From Cohnella rhizosphaerae (GTDB lineage Bacteria; Bacillota; Bacilli; Paenibacillales; Paenibacillaceae), in NCBI RefSeq assembly GCF_029525575.1, contig NZ_JAPDIA010000008.1, positions 1,116,001-1,180,000 of the forward strand: DNA of 64,000 nucleotides, given 5' to 3'. Made by a program: the position numbers and the translations under genes. How positions within the stretch are numbered: position 1 is the first letter of the stretch; each line of letters opens with the position of its first letter. Of the stretch, positions 47,287-57,378 are shown one piece after another. Under the pieces are notes generated by a model that did no database searches, was not told the DNA's origin, and worked only from the letters and a program-made list of their open reading frames with translations.

Positions 47287-48265
47287 TCAGGATCCGACGA
47301 TGCGCCTGAATCGATCGTATGCCGCGGCGTCCGCGCCGCCAGCGCGGGCTGCAAGATGGTAGAAGCTGTAAGGAAACTTGAACGCATGTCCAAAATCCCA
47401 GGCCGCTTTGCTTCGGTCCCGCTCCCAGAAGGCCGCTTCGGTCGGCAGCGAAGCCGCCGCTGGCGCCGGCGCCAGCGGCTCCCGGTCGACCGGCGAGTTG
47501 AGTTGAATCGAGGCGCCGGAACGAAGCTCCCGGCTGGCGCGCAGAACGTGAACGAGCTTGAAGAGCGGCACGAGCCCTCTTTTGAACAATTCCGGATAAC
47601 CCAGTTCTTCGAGCGTGACGAGCGCATGCGAAAAGGTGAGCATATGGCCGATCAGGTCGTGATGGGCTTCCGCTCTATAGACGTTCTCGAAGGACGCCAA
47701 CTCGCGCAGCATCGCGCGCGACAGCGCGGCTCCGTCTTCGATGCCCGCGCCTCCTTCCTCCTCTCCAAGCGTCAGCGCCTTCACTTCAGACGTCTTATAG
47801 CCGATCCAGGAGCGTCCCGGAATTTTCCCTTTGAACGCGCGAATCAGCGCCGCGATCGCCGCCATCTCCGACGCCTCGCCCCAGCCGTCCAACTCGCGGA
47901 TCGCCTTCATGCTCGCCGCCGCGTAGATCGCGTTGTGACCGACCCAGTGCAGGCCGTCGATCGTCTCCTCCAGCGCCTCCGCGATCGTCCGCTCGTCGGC
48001 GCTTGCGCCGCGCTTGGGCATCGTCTCCAAAGTACCGCGATCCGGCGGCATGGATGCTGTCGGCGTTTCAAGGCGGTCGGACACCATTCGATTCGCTTCG
48101 TTCGCGATTTTCCGCGCGACGCCGTCATCCAGACGATTTTCGGCGATAAAAAAAATAAGCGGCGATCGCCGCCGCGCCAAAATGCGCCTCCCAAATATCG
48201 CCGGTCCGCCTCATGCACGAGGCGATAACCGTCAATCCTTTTTCCAAAAGCGCGCGATCCGTCAT
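47287..48265 (-). CDS. Uncharacterised helical protein (one frame break)
   Basis: About 325 residues when repaired, not recognised. Mostly helical with His-rich blocks (YRAEAHHDLIGHMLTFSHAL) and a near-N-terminal GDIWEAHFGAAAIAAYFFIA. Break at A8 48148-48155; seven A gives AYFFIAENRLDDG. Its ATG overlaps the upstream stop (ATGA), so it is coupled to the glucosaminidase-like gene. Confidence 0.6.
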
Positions 48266-49453
48266 GAAGCGCTCTCCTCCTTCGCCCTTCCGATCGATAC
48301 GAGTTTGCCGTAAATGGCGCGAACGCCGTCCGACCAATGCGGGTCCTCCGCATAGGTCCGATTCATCCAGGCAAACGGCTCTTCCCCGTCCGGCACGCCG
48401 GAAACCAGCTTGGCGAGCAGCTTCGCGGCGATGCCCGACGAATCGCGAATGTTCGTATTGTACGTCTCCCAGCTATGGAAAACGTTAAACGGATTGTTCG
48501 CGATCTGCGTCGCTTTTTTTGGCGGACTTCGGGACAAAGCCTTGCTCCTGACCGGCCACCGCAAAGAGCAGCAGCGGATCGACGCCGCGTTCGCGCGCGC
48601 TCTCGACGATCGCCTCGAAGTAAGGCCGCTCGGCGAGAAGCGAATCCCGTCCGGACAGGTAGTTCTTCACCGCCGCCGCATCGAATGCCGAATAGGCGAA
48701 TCTGGCGGACGCATCGGCTAGCTCGGCGACCGGCCGCGCGGCGGAGCGATCCAAGACCGCTTCGCGCGCAGTAGGATTCGGTTCGCTCCCTTGCTGCGAA
48801 AATGATGCATGCAGCGTAGCCGTCATGGCGAACAGCAGCACGGCCGCCAGAACGAGCGGCCGCATGGCGGCCGGCGAGCGCCGGTACGCGCCTGGAGAGC
48901 CGGCAGCCGCGTGGCAGGCTTGACCTTCGTCAAGGGCAAAACGCAAGGCGCCGCCTGAAACAAAACCATCGTTCGCTGCGCCTGATCCGCCGGCGACAAG
49001 CGCCTGCTGCGTCGTTGTAGCGCTGCCGAACGGGAGCTTGCCGGAAGGCGTTGCTTCTGCAAGACCGGATTTTAGTACGTATCCGTTTTCAGTCCGCTCA
49101 GCGATCCGCTCCAGCGTCCATTCGGCCGCCGTTCGCTCGTTCAGCCAGCTAAGCAGGCTCGCCGCGTGCGCTTCCTCCGCGAGCGCCAAATCGGCGCAAA
49201 CGCGCAGCACGTCCTGCGGATACACCTCGCGCCGCTCGCCAACGACGCATGACGCCACGAGACGGCCGGCCGCTTCGTCTTTTAGCGCTTCCGGCCAATC
49301 CGGCAGCCGCTTGCGGATCGTGCGCACGACCGCGTCGGCGACGATCTCCGCCTGTCGGCTTGCTGGCATCGGCGCGTATTTTGTCCTGACGTACCGTCTG
49401 ATGACCGACACGTCGCCCGGCGTCAACAATGCGTCCTCCGTCATCGCCGCCAT
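48262..49453 (-). CDS. Membrane protein with glucosaminidase/lysozyme-like domain (one frame break)
   Basis: About 396 residues when repaired. An N-terminal helical domain of about 200 residues, presumably cytoplasmic; one membrane helix (PLVLAAVLLFAMTATLHA); and an external lysozyme-fold segment, GVDPLLLFAVAGQEQGFVPK with a candidate catalytic Glu, then NNPFNVFHSWETYN. It probably cuts peptidoglycan glycan strands. Break at T7 48514-48520; six T gives KSAKKATQIANNPF. Start 49453 with GGAGGGG. Confidence 0.65.
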
Positions 49454-49591
49454 GCCCCCCTCCGTCCGCCAGATGCCTGTCCGATTCCGAATATGCTTTT
49501 CATAGTTTAGCATACCTGCGAACCTTGACAAAGCCAAGCGCCGCAAGGAACTTGCAGCGCCAAACCGAAGACTTGAACAGTGCCCCCCGAT

Positions 49592-49912
49592 CTAGCCCTT
49601 CCGCGCGGCTTCCGCGATCCGCGCCTGCATCTCGTCGCTGCGAATATAGCGTTCGATCTGCTCCTTTTCGAATATCGTGAACTGGTATTCGCAGTCGATT
49701 CCTTCGTCGAGCGCCTCGATCTGGATCGGATGTCCGGCATGCGTGCACACGGCTAGCGCCGTCAGGTCGATAACATCGTCCGGCAGCGGCGTCGACGCGT
49801 CCAAGCGAAGCCGCAGCTCCGCATCGATCCATTGCGCGTCGCGCCGTTCGACGCTCGCTTCGAATCCGGTAAATTTGAGTTCCTTCGGCCGATCTTCGCC
49901 ATATCGAAACAT
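49592..49912 (-). CDS. Hypothetical protein, 106 aa
   Basis: MFRYGEDRPKELKFTGFEAS, then alternating beta strands and ending QIERYIRSDEMQARIAEAAR. Not recognised; acidic, soluble. GGAGGAAAAGG precedes this ATG, better than the longer frame. Confidence 0.6.
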   Translation of the reverse strand: MFRYGEDRPKELKFTGFEASVERRDAQWIDAELRLRLDASTPLPDDVIDLTALAVCTHAGHPIQIEALDEGIDCEYQFTIFEKEQIERYIRSDEMQARIAEAARKG

Positions 49913-50026
49913 TGCCTTTTCCTCCGTCCGCAACAAAGGGCCGCCACCCGACGTCTTCGCTTCGAAGACGTCTCGGGTGCGACCCTGATTTATCAATCCG
50001 CTTGCGCGTCCATCGACGAGTCTTGA

Positions 50027-51517
50027 TTAAGGCAGCATCGTCGAACCCATCAGATAGCGGTCGACTTCGCGCGCAGCCTCGCGGCCCTCGTTGATCGCCC
50101 ATACGATGAGGCTCTGGCCGCGGCGCATGTCGCCTGCCGCGAACACCTTTTCGACGCTCGTCTTATACTTGCCGTAAGCGGCCTTTACGTTCGTCCTGCG
50201 GTCCGTCTCAAGACCAAGCTGCTCGACGAGCGTCGACTCGGGACCTTCGAAGCCGACGGCGACGAGCACGAGGTCAGCCGGCCAAACTTTCTCGGTACCG
50301 GGAATCTCTTCGTACACCTTGCGTCCCGTCTCGTCGACGTAGCGGCGAATCTGAACGGTGTGCAGCTCTTTGACGTTGCCGTCTTCGTCGCCGACGAACT
50401 TCTTCGTCAATACGGAAAACGCGCGCGGATCTTCGCCGTACAGCACCTTCGCCTCTTCGTGCGCGTAATCGAGCGTGTAGACGTTCGGATACTCCGGCCA
50501 GGGGTTGTTGATCTGGTCGCGCGTGAGCGGGGCCTTGGCATGCGTGCCGAATTGGGAAACGCTCGTGCAGCCGTGTCGCAGCGCCGTCGCGACGCAGTCC
50601 GTGCCGGTGTCGCCGCCGCCGATAACGATGACATGCTTGTCCTTGCCCGAGATATAGTTGCCGTCCTCAAGGTTGGAGTCGAGATAGCTCTTGATCGTGC
50701 CGTTCAGATAATCCATCGCGGGATGGATTCCCTTCAGGTCGGCGCCTTCGACGGGACCGAGTCCGCGCGCCTTGGTCGCGCCGCCGCACAGGACGATCGC
50801 GTCATACTCTTCGGCGAGCTGCTTGGCGGAAATGTCCTTGCCGATCTCGGTGTTCGTCACGAACGCGATGCCCTCTTCGGCGAGCAGGTCCACGCGGCGC
50901 TTGACGATATGCTTCTCGAGCTTCATCGTCGGGATGCCGTAGGTGAGCAAGCCGCCCGCACGGTCGGCGCGCTCGAACACCGTCACGCTGTGACCCGCCT
51001 TGTTCAGTTGGGCGGCGGCGGCAAGTCCCGCAGGTCCGGAGCCGACGACGGCGACGCGCTTGCCGGTCCGATGCTTCGGCGGCTGCGGCACCACCCAGCC
51101 CTCTTCGAAGGCGCGGTCGATGATCGCCTGTTCGATCGTCTTGATCGTGACCGGGTCGCCGATGAGGCCGACGGTGCAGGAGCCTTCGCAAGGCGCGGGA
51201 CAGACGCGGCCCGTGAACTCGGGGAAGTTGTTCGTCTTGGCGAGCCGTTCGTATGCCTCTCTCCACAGTCCGCGGTAGATGAGGTTGTTCCATTCGGGTA
51301 TCAGGTTGTTGACCGGGCAGCCCGAAGCGCCTCCGGACAATTCCATGCCGGTATGGCAATAAGGCGTGCCGCAGTCCATGCAGCGCGCGCCCTGGGTGCG
51401 CAGCTGTTCTTCGGAGAACATGCGGTGGAACTCGTTCCAGTCCTTGATCCGTTCAAGGGGGTCGCGATCGCTTGGCAGCTCGCGTTGATATTCCATAAAT
51501 CCCGTAGGCGTCGACAT
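50027..51517 (-). CDS. gltD: Glutamate synthase small subunit (NADPH)
   Basis: 496 residues. N-terminal iron-sulfur domain with CMDCGTPYC and CPAPCEGSC, FAD site GSGPAGLAAAAQL, NADPH site VIGGGDTGTDCV, and the C-terminal FAD block AAGDMRRGQSLIVWAI. It feeds electrons to the GltB large subunit, which is not in this window. TGGAGGAAATGGG before ATG. Intact. Confidence 0.93.
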   Translation of the reverse strand: MSTPTGFMEYQRELPSDRDPLERIKDWNEFHRMFSEEQLRTQGARCMDCGTPYCHTGMELSGGASGCPVNNLIPEWNNLIYRGLWREAYERLAKTNNFPEFTGRVCPAPCEGSCTVGLIGDPVTIKTIEQAIIDRAFEEGWVVPQPPKHRTGKRVAVVGSGPAGLAAAAQLNKAGHSVTVFERADRAGGLLTYGIPTMKLEKHIVKRRVDLLAEEGIAFVTNTEIGKDISAKQLAEEYDAIVLCGGATKARGLGPVEGADLKGIHPAMDYLNGTIKSYLDSNLEDGNYISGKDKHVIVIGGGDTGTDCVATALRHGCTSVSQFGTHAKAPLTRDQINNPWPEYPNVYTLDYAHEEAKVLYGEDPRAFSVLTKKFVGDEDGNVKELHTVQIRRYVDETGRKVYEEIPGTEKVWPADLVLVAVGFEGPESTLVEQLGLETDRRTNVKAAYGKYKTSVEKVFAAGDMRRGQSLIVWAINEGREAAREVDRYLMGSTMLP

Positions 51518-51621
51518 CCCATTTCCTCCATCTGTCGGTAATTCGCGTGTCTGGCCGCGTTCGCCGCAGGGTCAGAGCACCGTTATATATGATAGACCAT
51601 CTTACCTGACGACCCGTGTCA

Positions 51622-52144
51622 TCAGAATGGATTATCCCCTCTATTGTTTGCACTTTCCGCTGTGCGGCGCTCGTAGACGCACATATCGAAGGCGATCGGA
51701 TTGCGCTCGTCCGCCGCCTGCGACTTTTTGGACGCAAGCAGCCAATCCGAACGTTCGAACGGCGGGAATACGGCGTCCCCTTCCACGGCTTCGGAAAGCT
51801 CCGAAAGCAGCAACCGGTCCGCATGCGGCAGCAAGCTGCGCATAAACGTCCGCGCCGCCCGCAACCATCAGCTCTTCGCCGCCGTAGCGCGCGAGCGCCT
51901 CCTCTACGGAGCGGACGATGACGCAGCCCTCCGGAGCTTCGGCCATCGTCCTGGACAAAATGACGTTCGTCCGCCCGGCCAGCGGCTTCGGCAGCGAGCG
52001 GAACGTCTTGCTTCCCATCAATACGGGCTTGCCCATCGTCCGGGCTTTAAAATAGGCCATCTCGTCCTTCAGACGCCAAGGCAGGGCGTTATCCGCCCCG
52101 ATGACGCCGTTCTTCGCGACGGCGGCGATCAACGTGACGGACAT
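51622..52144 (-). CDS. dfrA: Dihydrofolate reductase (one frame break)
   Basis: About 173 residues when repaired. VAKNGVIGADNALPWRLKDE with the catalytic acidic residue, GKPVLMGSKTFRSL, NVILSRT and VAGGADVYAQLL are DHFR blocks. Makes tetrahydrofolate; paired with thyA upstream, which consumes it. Break near 51833 (AA in GCAAGC); one base less gives AQLLPHADRLLLSEL. Confidence 0.88.
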
Positions 52145-52253
52145 GCGCCACCGCCTCCCTGCTATCGTTCATTTGTGTAACTATCATAACATACGAGGCT
52201 TCCCGGCGACTATCAGCCAAAAAACGACTGTTTATCGACAACGACGCGACGTC

Positions 52254-53048
52254 CTACACCGCTACCGGCGCCTTGATCGCCGGATGGTGCTCGTAGCCCT
52301 CGAACACGAAATCTTCGAACTTGTAATCGAAAATGGAATCGGGCTTGCGCAAAATGGAAAGCCTGGGCAGCGGCAAAGGCTCGCGCGTAAGCTGCAGCTT
52401 CACTTGCTCGAGATGGTTCGCGTAAATGTGAACGTCCCCGCCGGACCAGATGAACTCGCCGACATCGAGGCCGCATTGCTGGGCGACCATGTGGGTGAGC
52501 AGCGCGTAGGAGGCGATATTGAATGGCAATCCGAGGAACGTATCGACGGAACGCATCGTCAGCATGCACGAGAGCTTGCCGTCGGCGACGTAAAATTGAA
52601 AAACGAAGTGGCACGGCGGCAGCTTCATTTTGTCGATCTCCGCGACGTTCCAGGCGCTGACGATATGACGGCGCGATTCGGGATTGCGCTTGATGGCGTC
52701 CACGACCTGCGCGATCTGATCGATCGTGCGCCCGTCCGGCGTCTCCCAGGCGCGCCACTGCGAGCCGTAGACCGGACCGAGATCGCCGTTGCCGTCCGCC
52801 CATTCGTCCCAGATCGAGACGCCGTTTTCCTTGAGGTACCGAATGTTCGTCTCTCCGCTCAGGAACCAGAGCAGCTCGTGCACGACGCTTTTCAAATGGA
52901 TGCGCTTCGTCGTGACGAGGGGAAAGCCGTCCTGCAGATCGAAGCGCAGCTGCCTGCCGAATACGCTGATCGTGCCGGTGCCCGTCCGGTCCTCTTTCTT
53001 CGTGCCATGGTCCAAAATATCCTGTAAAAGGTCCAAATAATTACGCAA
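52254..53048 (-). CDS. thyA: Thymidylate synthase
   Basis: 264 residues, the standard short bacterial length. RTGTGTISVFGRQLRFDL, catalytic Cys in LPPCHFVFQFYV, and SVDTFLGLPFNIASYALL. TTG start at 53048, 8 bp after AAAGGTGA; the GTG four codons upstream would put the ribosome site out of place. Converts dUMP to dTMP. Confidence 0.94.
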   Translation of the reverse strand: MRNYLDLLQDILDHGTKKEDRTGTGTISVFGRQLRFDLQDGFPLVTTKRIHLKSVVHELLWFLSGETNIRYLKENGVSIWDEWADGNGDLGPVYGSQWRAWETPDGRTIDQIAQVVDAIKRNPESRRHIVSAWNVAEIDKMKLPPCHFVFQFYVADGKLSCMLTMRSVDTFLGLPFNIASYALLTHMVAQQCGLDVGEFIWSGGDVHIYANHLEQVKLQLTREPLPLPRLSILRKPDSIFDYKFEDFVFEGYEHHPAIKAPVAV

Positions 53049-53091
53049 GCGCCGTCTCACCTTTTCATCGTAACGTTATTTCCCGATTGTA

Positions 53092-53595
53092 TCATTTGTC
53101 CCGTCCATCTGTCGACGAATACCGCTGTCCCCGCCGCAGCTGGCGCTGCTCGTAGCGGGCGGGCGCGCTCTCGTGCAACAGCCGCTCCTCCTCGGTCTCC
53201 GGATATACGCCGGGCACGGGCGCGGACTTGCCGTCAGGCCCAAGCGCGACGAACGTGCTGAACGCGGTAACGGTAAGCCGCCGGTCGCCCGTGAACAGAT
53301 CCTCCGCGCGGACGACGCAGTAAATCTCCATGGAGCTGCGATGCGTCCAGGTGACGCACGCCTCGAGCTCGAACGCCTCGCCGACGCGGATCGGCGACAG
53401 AAAATCGAGGCTGTCCTGGGAGACGGTCACGACGGGCATATGACAGTGCCGCATCGCGGCGATCGTCGCGATCTTGTCGATATACTGCATGAGCGTGCCG
53501 CCGAACATCGTGCCGTGGTAATTCGTATCGCCTGGAAAGAGCATCTCGGTCAGCACGGAACGGGACGCCGAGATCGGTCTGGATGGAGCGTTCAT
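53092..53595 (-). CDS. Acyl-CoA thioesterase, YkhA/YciA type
   Basis: 167 residues, one hot-dog domain with HGTMFGGTLMQYIDKIA (active-site Asp), VVTVSQDSLDFLSPI and MEIYCVVRAED. Hexameric cytoplasmic acyl-CoA hydrolase of broad range. AGAGGA upstream; longer frame discarded. Confidence 0.86.
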   Translation of the reverse strand: MNAPSRPISASRSVLTEMLFPGDTNYHGTMFGGTLMQYIDKIATIAAMRHCHMPVVTVSQDSLDFLSPIRVGEAFELEACVTWTHRSSMEIYCVVRAEDLFTGDRRLTVTAFSTFVALGPDGKSAPVPGVYPETEEERLLHESAPARYEQRQLRRGQRYSSTDGRDK

Positions 53596-53711
53596 CGTAT
53601 GCGTTTCCTCTTTTCTAATGCAGCGCGCCGTTCGATTCGCCGCGACTCGCGGGGTTTGTGTCTCTACATTATAGCGCAAGATCGCCCGCGGCGCGCTTGC
53701 ATCGCCCCGAT

Positions 53712-53741
53712 AAAAAAAAGACAGCCGGCCAAGGCTGTCTT
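53712..53741 (-). terminator. Terminator of the 52-aa gene
   Basis: AAGACAGCC / GGCTGTCTT 9-bp stem with minus-strand T8 tract. The stop codon of the small gene lies in the stem. Confidence 0.88.
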
Positions 53742-53898
53742 ACCTTCCGATCAAAGCGACAACCATCGCAAGCAGCGATTGGCGGATGCGCCCGGGCCTG
53801 CCGCCTAGCGAATTCGCGTCGATGCGTCCGTCTGCGTCGAAATGACCGAGCTCCCGGTATTCGGCCAGCTTTTCGAGCGTGTATTGAATATCCAGCAT
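53740..53898 (-). CDS. Small protein, 52 aa
   Basis: MLDIQYTLEKLAEYRELGHF, then GGRPGRIRQSLLAMVVALIG. Not recognised. The C-terminal segment is hydrophobic/amphipathic. Very strong GAAGGAGG 7 bp before the ATG and a perfect terminator support it. Confidence 0.68.
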   Translation of the reverse strand: MLDIQYTLEKLAEYRELGHFDADGRIDANSLGGRPGRIRQSLLAMVVALIGR

Positions 53899-53967
53899 GG
53901 GGATTCCTCCTTCGCGCGCCGCATGACCGCTTTGCCGCCGGCGCGTCTTTGTTGTCTCCATTATGCG

Positions 53968-53997
53968 TTGTTCAAAAGAGGATAAAAAGCGTATAAT
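53968..53997 (+). promoter_or_regulatory. Promoter of the SgrR-type gene
   Basis: -35 TTGTTC (53968-53973), 18-bp spacer, -10 TATAAT (53992-53997), 64 bp before the start codon. Confidence 0.6.
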
Positions 53998-54060
53998 GCA
54001 TTCAATGAATTTCCCCTTTTAATAAGAGACATGCTGCGAAACAACGAGGAGGCGACGGAA

Positions 54061-55870
54061 ATGCTGACGGCGGAACGGTATTTGACGCTATTCGAACGCT
54101 TCGAGAACGGACGCGGTTTGAAGGAGCCAATCGAGGCCACGCTGGAGGAACTCGCCGAGACGCTGTATTGTACGCCCCGCAACGCCAAGCTCGTGCTCAA
54201 AAAGCTCGAGGAAGACGGCCTGATCGGCTGGCTGCCCGGCCGCGGACGCGGCCATCGCTCCCATATTGCCTTCAAAGCGGACAAGGAGGCCTTTTTTATT
54301 CGGGCTGGTCACGGGCAAGGCGGAGCACGGCGACTACCGGATGTCGTTCGAGCTGATCTCGCGCTTCGGCGAAGGCACCGATGTCAAGGCCAGGTTCATC
54401 GATTGGCTGAACGTCAGATTCGGCTATCAAAAGGAGACCGTCGGCGGGCGCCCGGAGTGCGACACGCTGCGGATTCCCGTCTACAGGCAGGTGCAGACGC
54501 TCGATCCCGGCTGCGCGAACTTCGCGTTCGACGGCCACCTGATGTATCACATTTACGACCGTCTCGTCACCTTCGACGAGACGCTCGGACGAATCGTGCC
54601 GGGCGTCGCGCATGCCTGGATCTCCGATCAGGCGGGCACGGAGTGGACGTTTTACCTGCGAAAAGGCGTATGCTTCCACGACGGTGGCGAGCTGACGAGC
54701 GACGACGTCGTCTTTACGTTCGAACGGCTACGACAGCCGGACGTGCCGAACAGCTGGATGATGCGAAGCCTGGCGCGGGTCGAGGCGCTTGGCCCGCGCA
54801 CCGTGCGCTTTTCGCTCTCCAAGCCGAATCGCATCTTCGACCGTTTCCTGTGCGCTGCCGCGGCCTCCATCCTGCCGCTCGACCTGCGCGGCTTGGGCGA
54901 AGCCTACTGGCAGTTGCCGGTCGGGACCGGCGCCTTCCGGCTCGTTACGCTGTCTCCCCATCGGATCGAACTGAGCGCCAATACGGCGTATTACTCGGGA
55001 CGTCCATTTCTCGACGTCGTGGACATCGTCATCATGCCCGAGGATTGCCGCGAGCGGTCCACGATCGGGATGCCCTCCGTCATGCGCGCGCCGGGCGACG
55101 CGGACGAGCACGACGGCCTGGATCCGGCCATGGACTGGCAGGCGCTGGCGCGCCTATGCAACGGCTGTACGATGCTGACCTGGAACACGAACAAACCAGG
55201 CTGGCAGCAGCGGGAAGCGTTCCGCAGCGCCGTCCGCCAAATGCTCGATCCGGTGGCGATGCAGGCCGATCTCGGCGGCGAACGCGCGCTGCCCGCCTAT
55301 TGTATTCGGCCGGAAGACAGCTTGAAGTACATCGCCAAGCCAGCGGGCGAGGCGCAGATTCGCGAGACGCTGCACGCTTCCGGTTATGACGGCGAGACGC
55401 TGCGGCTGCTCGTGCACGAAAAATACGAGCTGGACGGGAAATGGATCGCGGCGCGGCTCGAACGCTACGGCGTGCGCGTCGATCTTTTCGCGGCCGACTG
55501 GCGGCAAGCGGTCGATCCGGACATCATCGCAAGCGGTGACTTAACGGTATCCGGCATCATCCTCGCCGAGGACGAAGTATGCGAGATCGATATGTACGAG
55601 CACGAGGCCTGCATGACAAGCGCCTATTTGAACGCGGAGCTCAAAAAGTGGATTTCCGAGCGGATCGACCGCGCGCTGGCCGCGTACAGCGCAGAGGAGC
55701 GCCGCGGCCACATGCGCGAGATCGAGGACCGGCTTCGCGAGGAATGCTATCTCGTCTTTCTGCACCATCGCCGCCTGAGCACGCAGATGCACCCCTCCGT
55801 CAGAGGCGCCAGCTTCAGCCCGCAGGGTTGGATCGATTTCAAGCACATTTGGCTGGAAAAGGTCGTTTGA
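54061..55870 (+). CDS. SgrR-type regulator with solute-binding domain (one frame break)
   Basis: About 602 residues when repaired. N-terminal SgrR_N winged helix (LAETLYCTPRNAKLVLKKLE) and a SBP_bac_5 domain (QVQTLDPGCANFAFDGHLMY; VAHAWISDQAGTEWTFYLRK). Such proteins sense a small ligand and control transporters. Break at T6 54292-54297; five T gives KEAFLFGLVTGKAEHG. ATG 54061 with GAGGAGG. Ligand unknown. Confidence 0.82.
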
Positions 55871-55895
55871 TCCGTTCGATCGAACGCCGAACGAA

Positions 55896-55940
55896 AAAAG
55901 AGGAAAGCGGCCGAAAAATCACTCGGCGCTTTCCTCTTTT
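55896..55940. terminator. Bidirectional terminator between SgrR-type gene and lpdA
   Basis: AAAAGAGGAAAGC / GCTTTCCTCTTTT 13-bp outer stem, plus CCGA/TCGG inside. A and T tracts serve both convergent transcripts. Confidence 0.9.
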
Positions 55941-55953
55941 ATGTTCGCAAAGC

Positions 55954-57375
55954 TTATTTTTTTGGCGCGATCGTATGGATCGGATGACCCATCGCGAGCT
56001 CTGCCGCGTCCATCGTAATCTCGCCCAGCGTCGGGTGAGCGTGGATCGTCAGGGCGATATCCTCGATCGTGGCGCCCATCTCGATCGCGAGACCCAGCTC
56101 GGCGATCATGTTGGACGCTTCGACGCCGGCGATCTGCGCGCCGACGACAAGGCCCGTGTCGACTTCGGAGATCAGCTTCAGGAAGCCGTCCGCGCCGTTC
56201 AGCGTGACCGCGCGTCCGTTGCCGCCGAACGGGAACTTGCTCGACTTGACGTTCAGGCCCTTATCCTTCGCTTCCTTCTCCGTGTAGCCGACGCTTGCGC
56301 ATTCCGGATCGGAAAACGCGACGGCGGGAATGCACTTGTAGTCGACCTTGGACGGCAGGCCCGCGATCGCTTCGGCGGCGACCTTCGCTTCGTACGAAGC
56401 TTTGTGAGCCAGCGCTGCGCCCGGCACGATGTCGCCGATCGCGAAAATGTGCTTGATGTTCGTGCGGCATTGCTCGTCGACTTCGATCAGGCCGCGGTCG
56501 GTCGTCTTGATGCCGATCAGGTCGAGGCCCAGCTCGCCGTCGGTGTTCGGACGGCGTCCGACGGTGACGAGCAGGTAGTCCGCGGTGACGGTCTTCTGTT
56601 CGCCGCCGACTTCGTACGTCACGGTGACGTCCTTGTCGCTTTGCTCGGCGCCCTTGGCGAGCGCGCCGTTGACGATGTCGACCTTGTTTTTCTTCAGCTT
56701 CTTGACGACGAGGTTGCTCATGTCCTTGTCGAAGCCCGGCATGATCGTGTCCGCGCCCTCGAGAATCGTGATCTCGGTGCCGAATTTGGCGTACATCTGG
56801 CCGAGCTCGATGCCGATGTAGCCGCCGCCGATGATGACCATGCTCTTCGGCACTTCAGGCAGCGACAGCGCCTCGGTCGAAGACAGGATGCGTCCGCCGA
56901 ACGGGAAGGGCTTCAGCTCGATCGGGCGGGAGCCCGTCGCGATGATGCAATTTTTAAAGCGATAGCGAGGCGCCTCCTGGTCGTTGAACAGGCGCGCTTC
57001 GTTTTCGTTGATGAACATGACTTCGCCCTGGAACATTTGAACCTTGTTCGCCTTGAGCAGCATCTCGACGCCGCTCGTCATCTTGTTAACGACGGAATCC
57101 TTGTAAGTTTGCACTTTGCCGAAGTCGACCTTGACGTTCTCGGCCGACAGGCCGTAGTCCTCGGCATGCAGCATCGATTCGTAGTGGTGCGCGGAGTTGA
57201 TCAGCGCCTTGGACGGAATACAGCCGACGTTAAGACATACGCCGCCGAACTTGCCCTTGTCCGCGATGATAACCTTCTGGCCGAGCTGTGCCGCGCGGAT
57301 GGCCGCGACGTATCCGCCGGGGCCCGCGCCGATTACTAATGTGTCGATGTCCAGAGAAGCGTCTCCTACTACCAT
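55954..57375 (-). CDS. lpdA: Dihydrolipoyl dehydrogenase (PDH E3)
   Basis: 473 residues. FAD site VIGAGPGGYVAAIRAAQLG, redox disulfide GGVCLNVGCIPSK, NAD site IIGGGYIGIELGQMYAKFG, and C-terminal His-Glu in HAHPTLGE. Reoxidises dihydrolipoyl E2 of the pyruvate dehydrogenase complex. Starts 3 bp after pdhC; its ribosome site lies inside the pdhC end. Confidence 0.96.
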   Translation of the reverse strand: MVVGDASLDIDTLVIGAGPGGYVAAIRAAQLGQKVIIADKGKFGGVCLNVGCIPSKALINSAHHYESMLHAEDYGLSAENVKVDFGKVQTYKDSVVNKMTSGVEMLLKANKVQMFQGEVMFINENEARLFNDQEAPRYRFKNCIIATGSRPIELKPFPFGGRILSSTEALSLPEVPKSMVIIGGGYIGIELGQMYAKFGTEITILEGADTIMPGFDKDMSNLVVKKLKKNKVDIVNGALAKGAEQSDKDVTVTYEVGGEQKTVTADYLLVTVGRRPNTDGELGLDLIGIKTTDRGLIEVDEQCRTNIKHIFAIGDIVPGAALAHKASYEAKVAAEAIAGLPSKVDYKCIPAVAFSDPECASVGYTEKEAKDKGLNVKSSKFPFGGNGRAVTLNGADGFLKLISEVDTGLVVGAQIAGVEASNMIAELGLAIEMGATIEDIALTIHAHPTLGEITMDAAELAMGHPIHTIAPKK

Positions 57376-57378
57376 CGA

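Noticed and set aside
53920..55111. Minus-strand frames opposite the SgrR-type gene
   Set aside because: Shadow frames; the plus-strand protein has clear DNA-binding and solute-binding domains.
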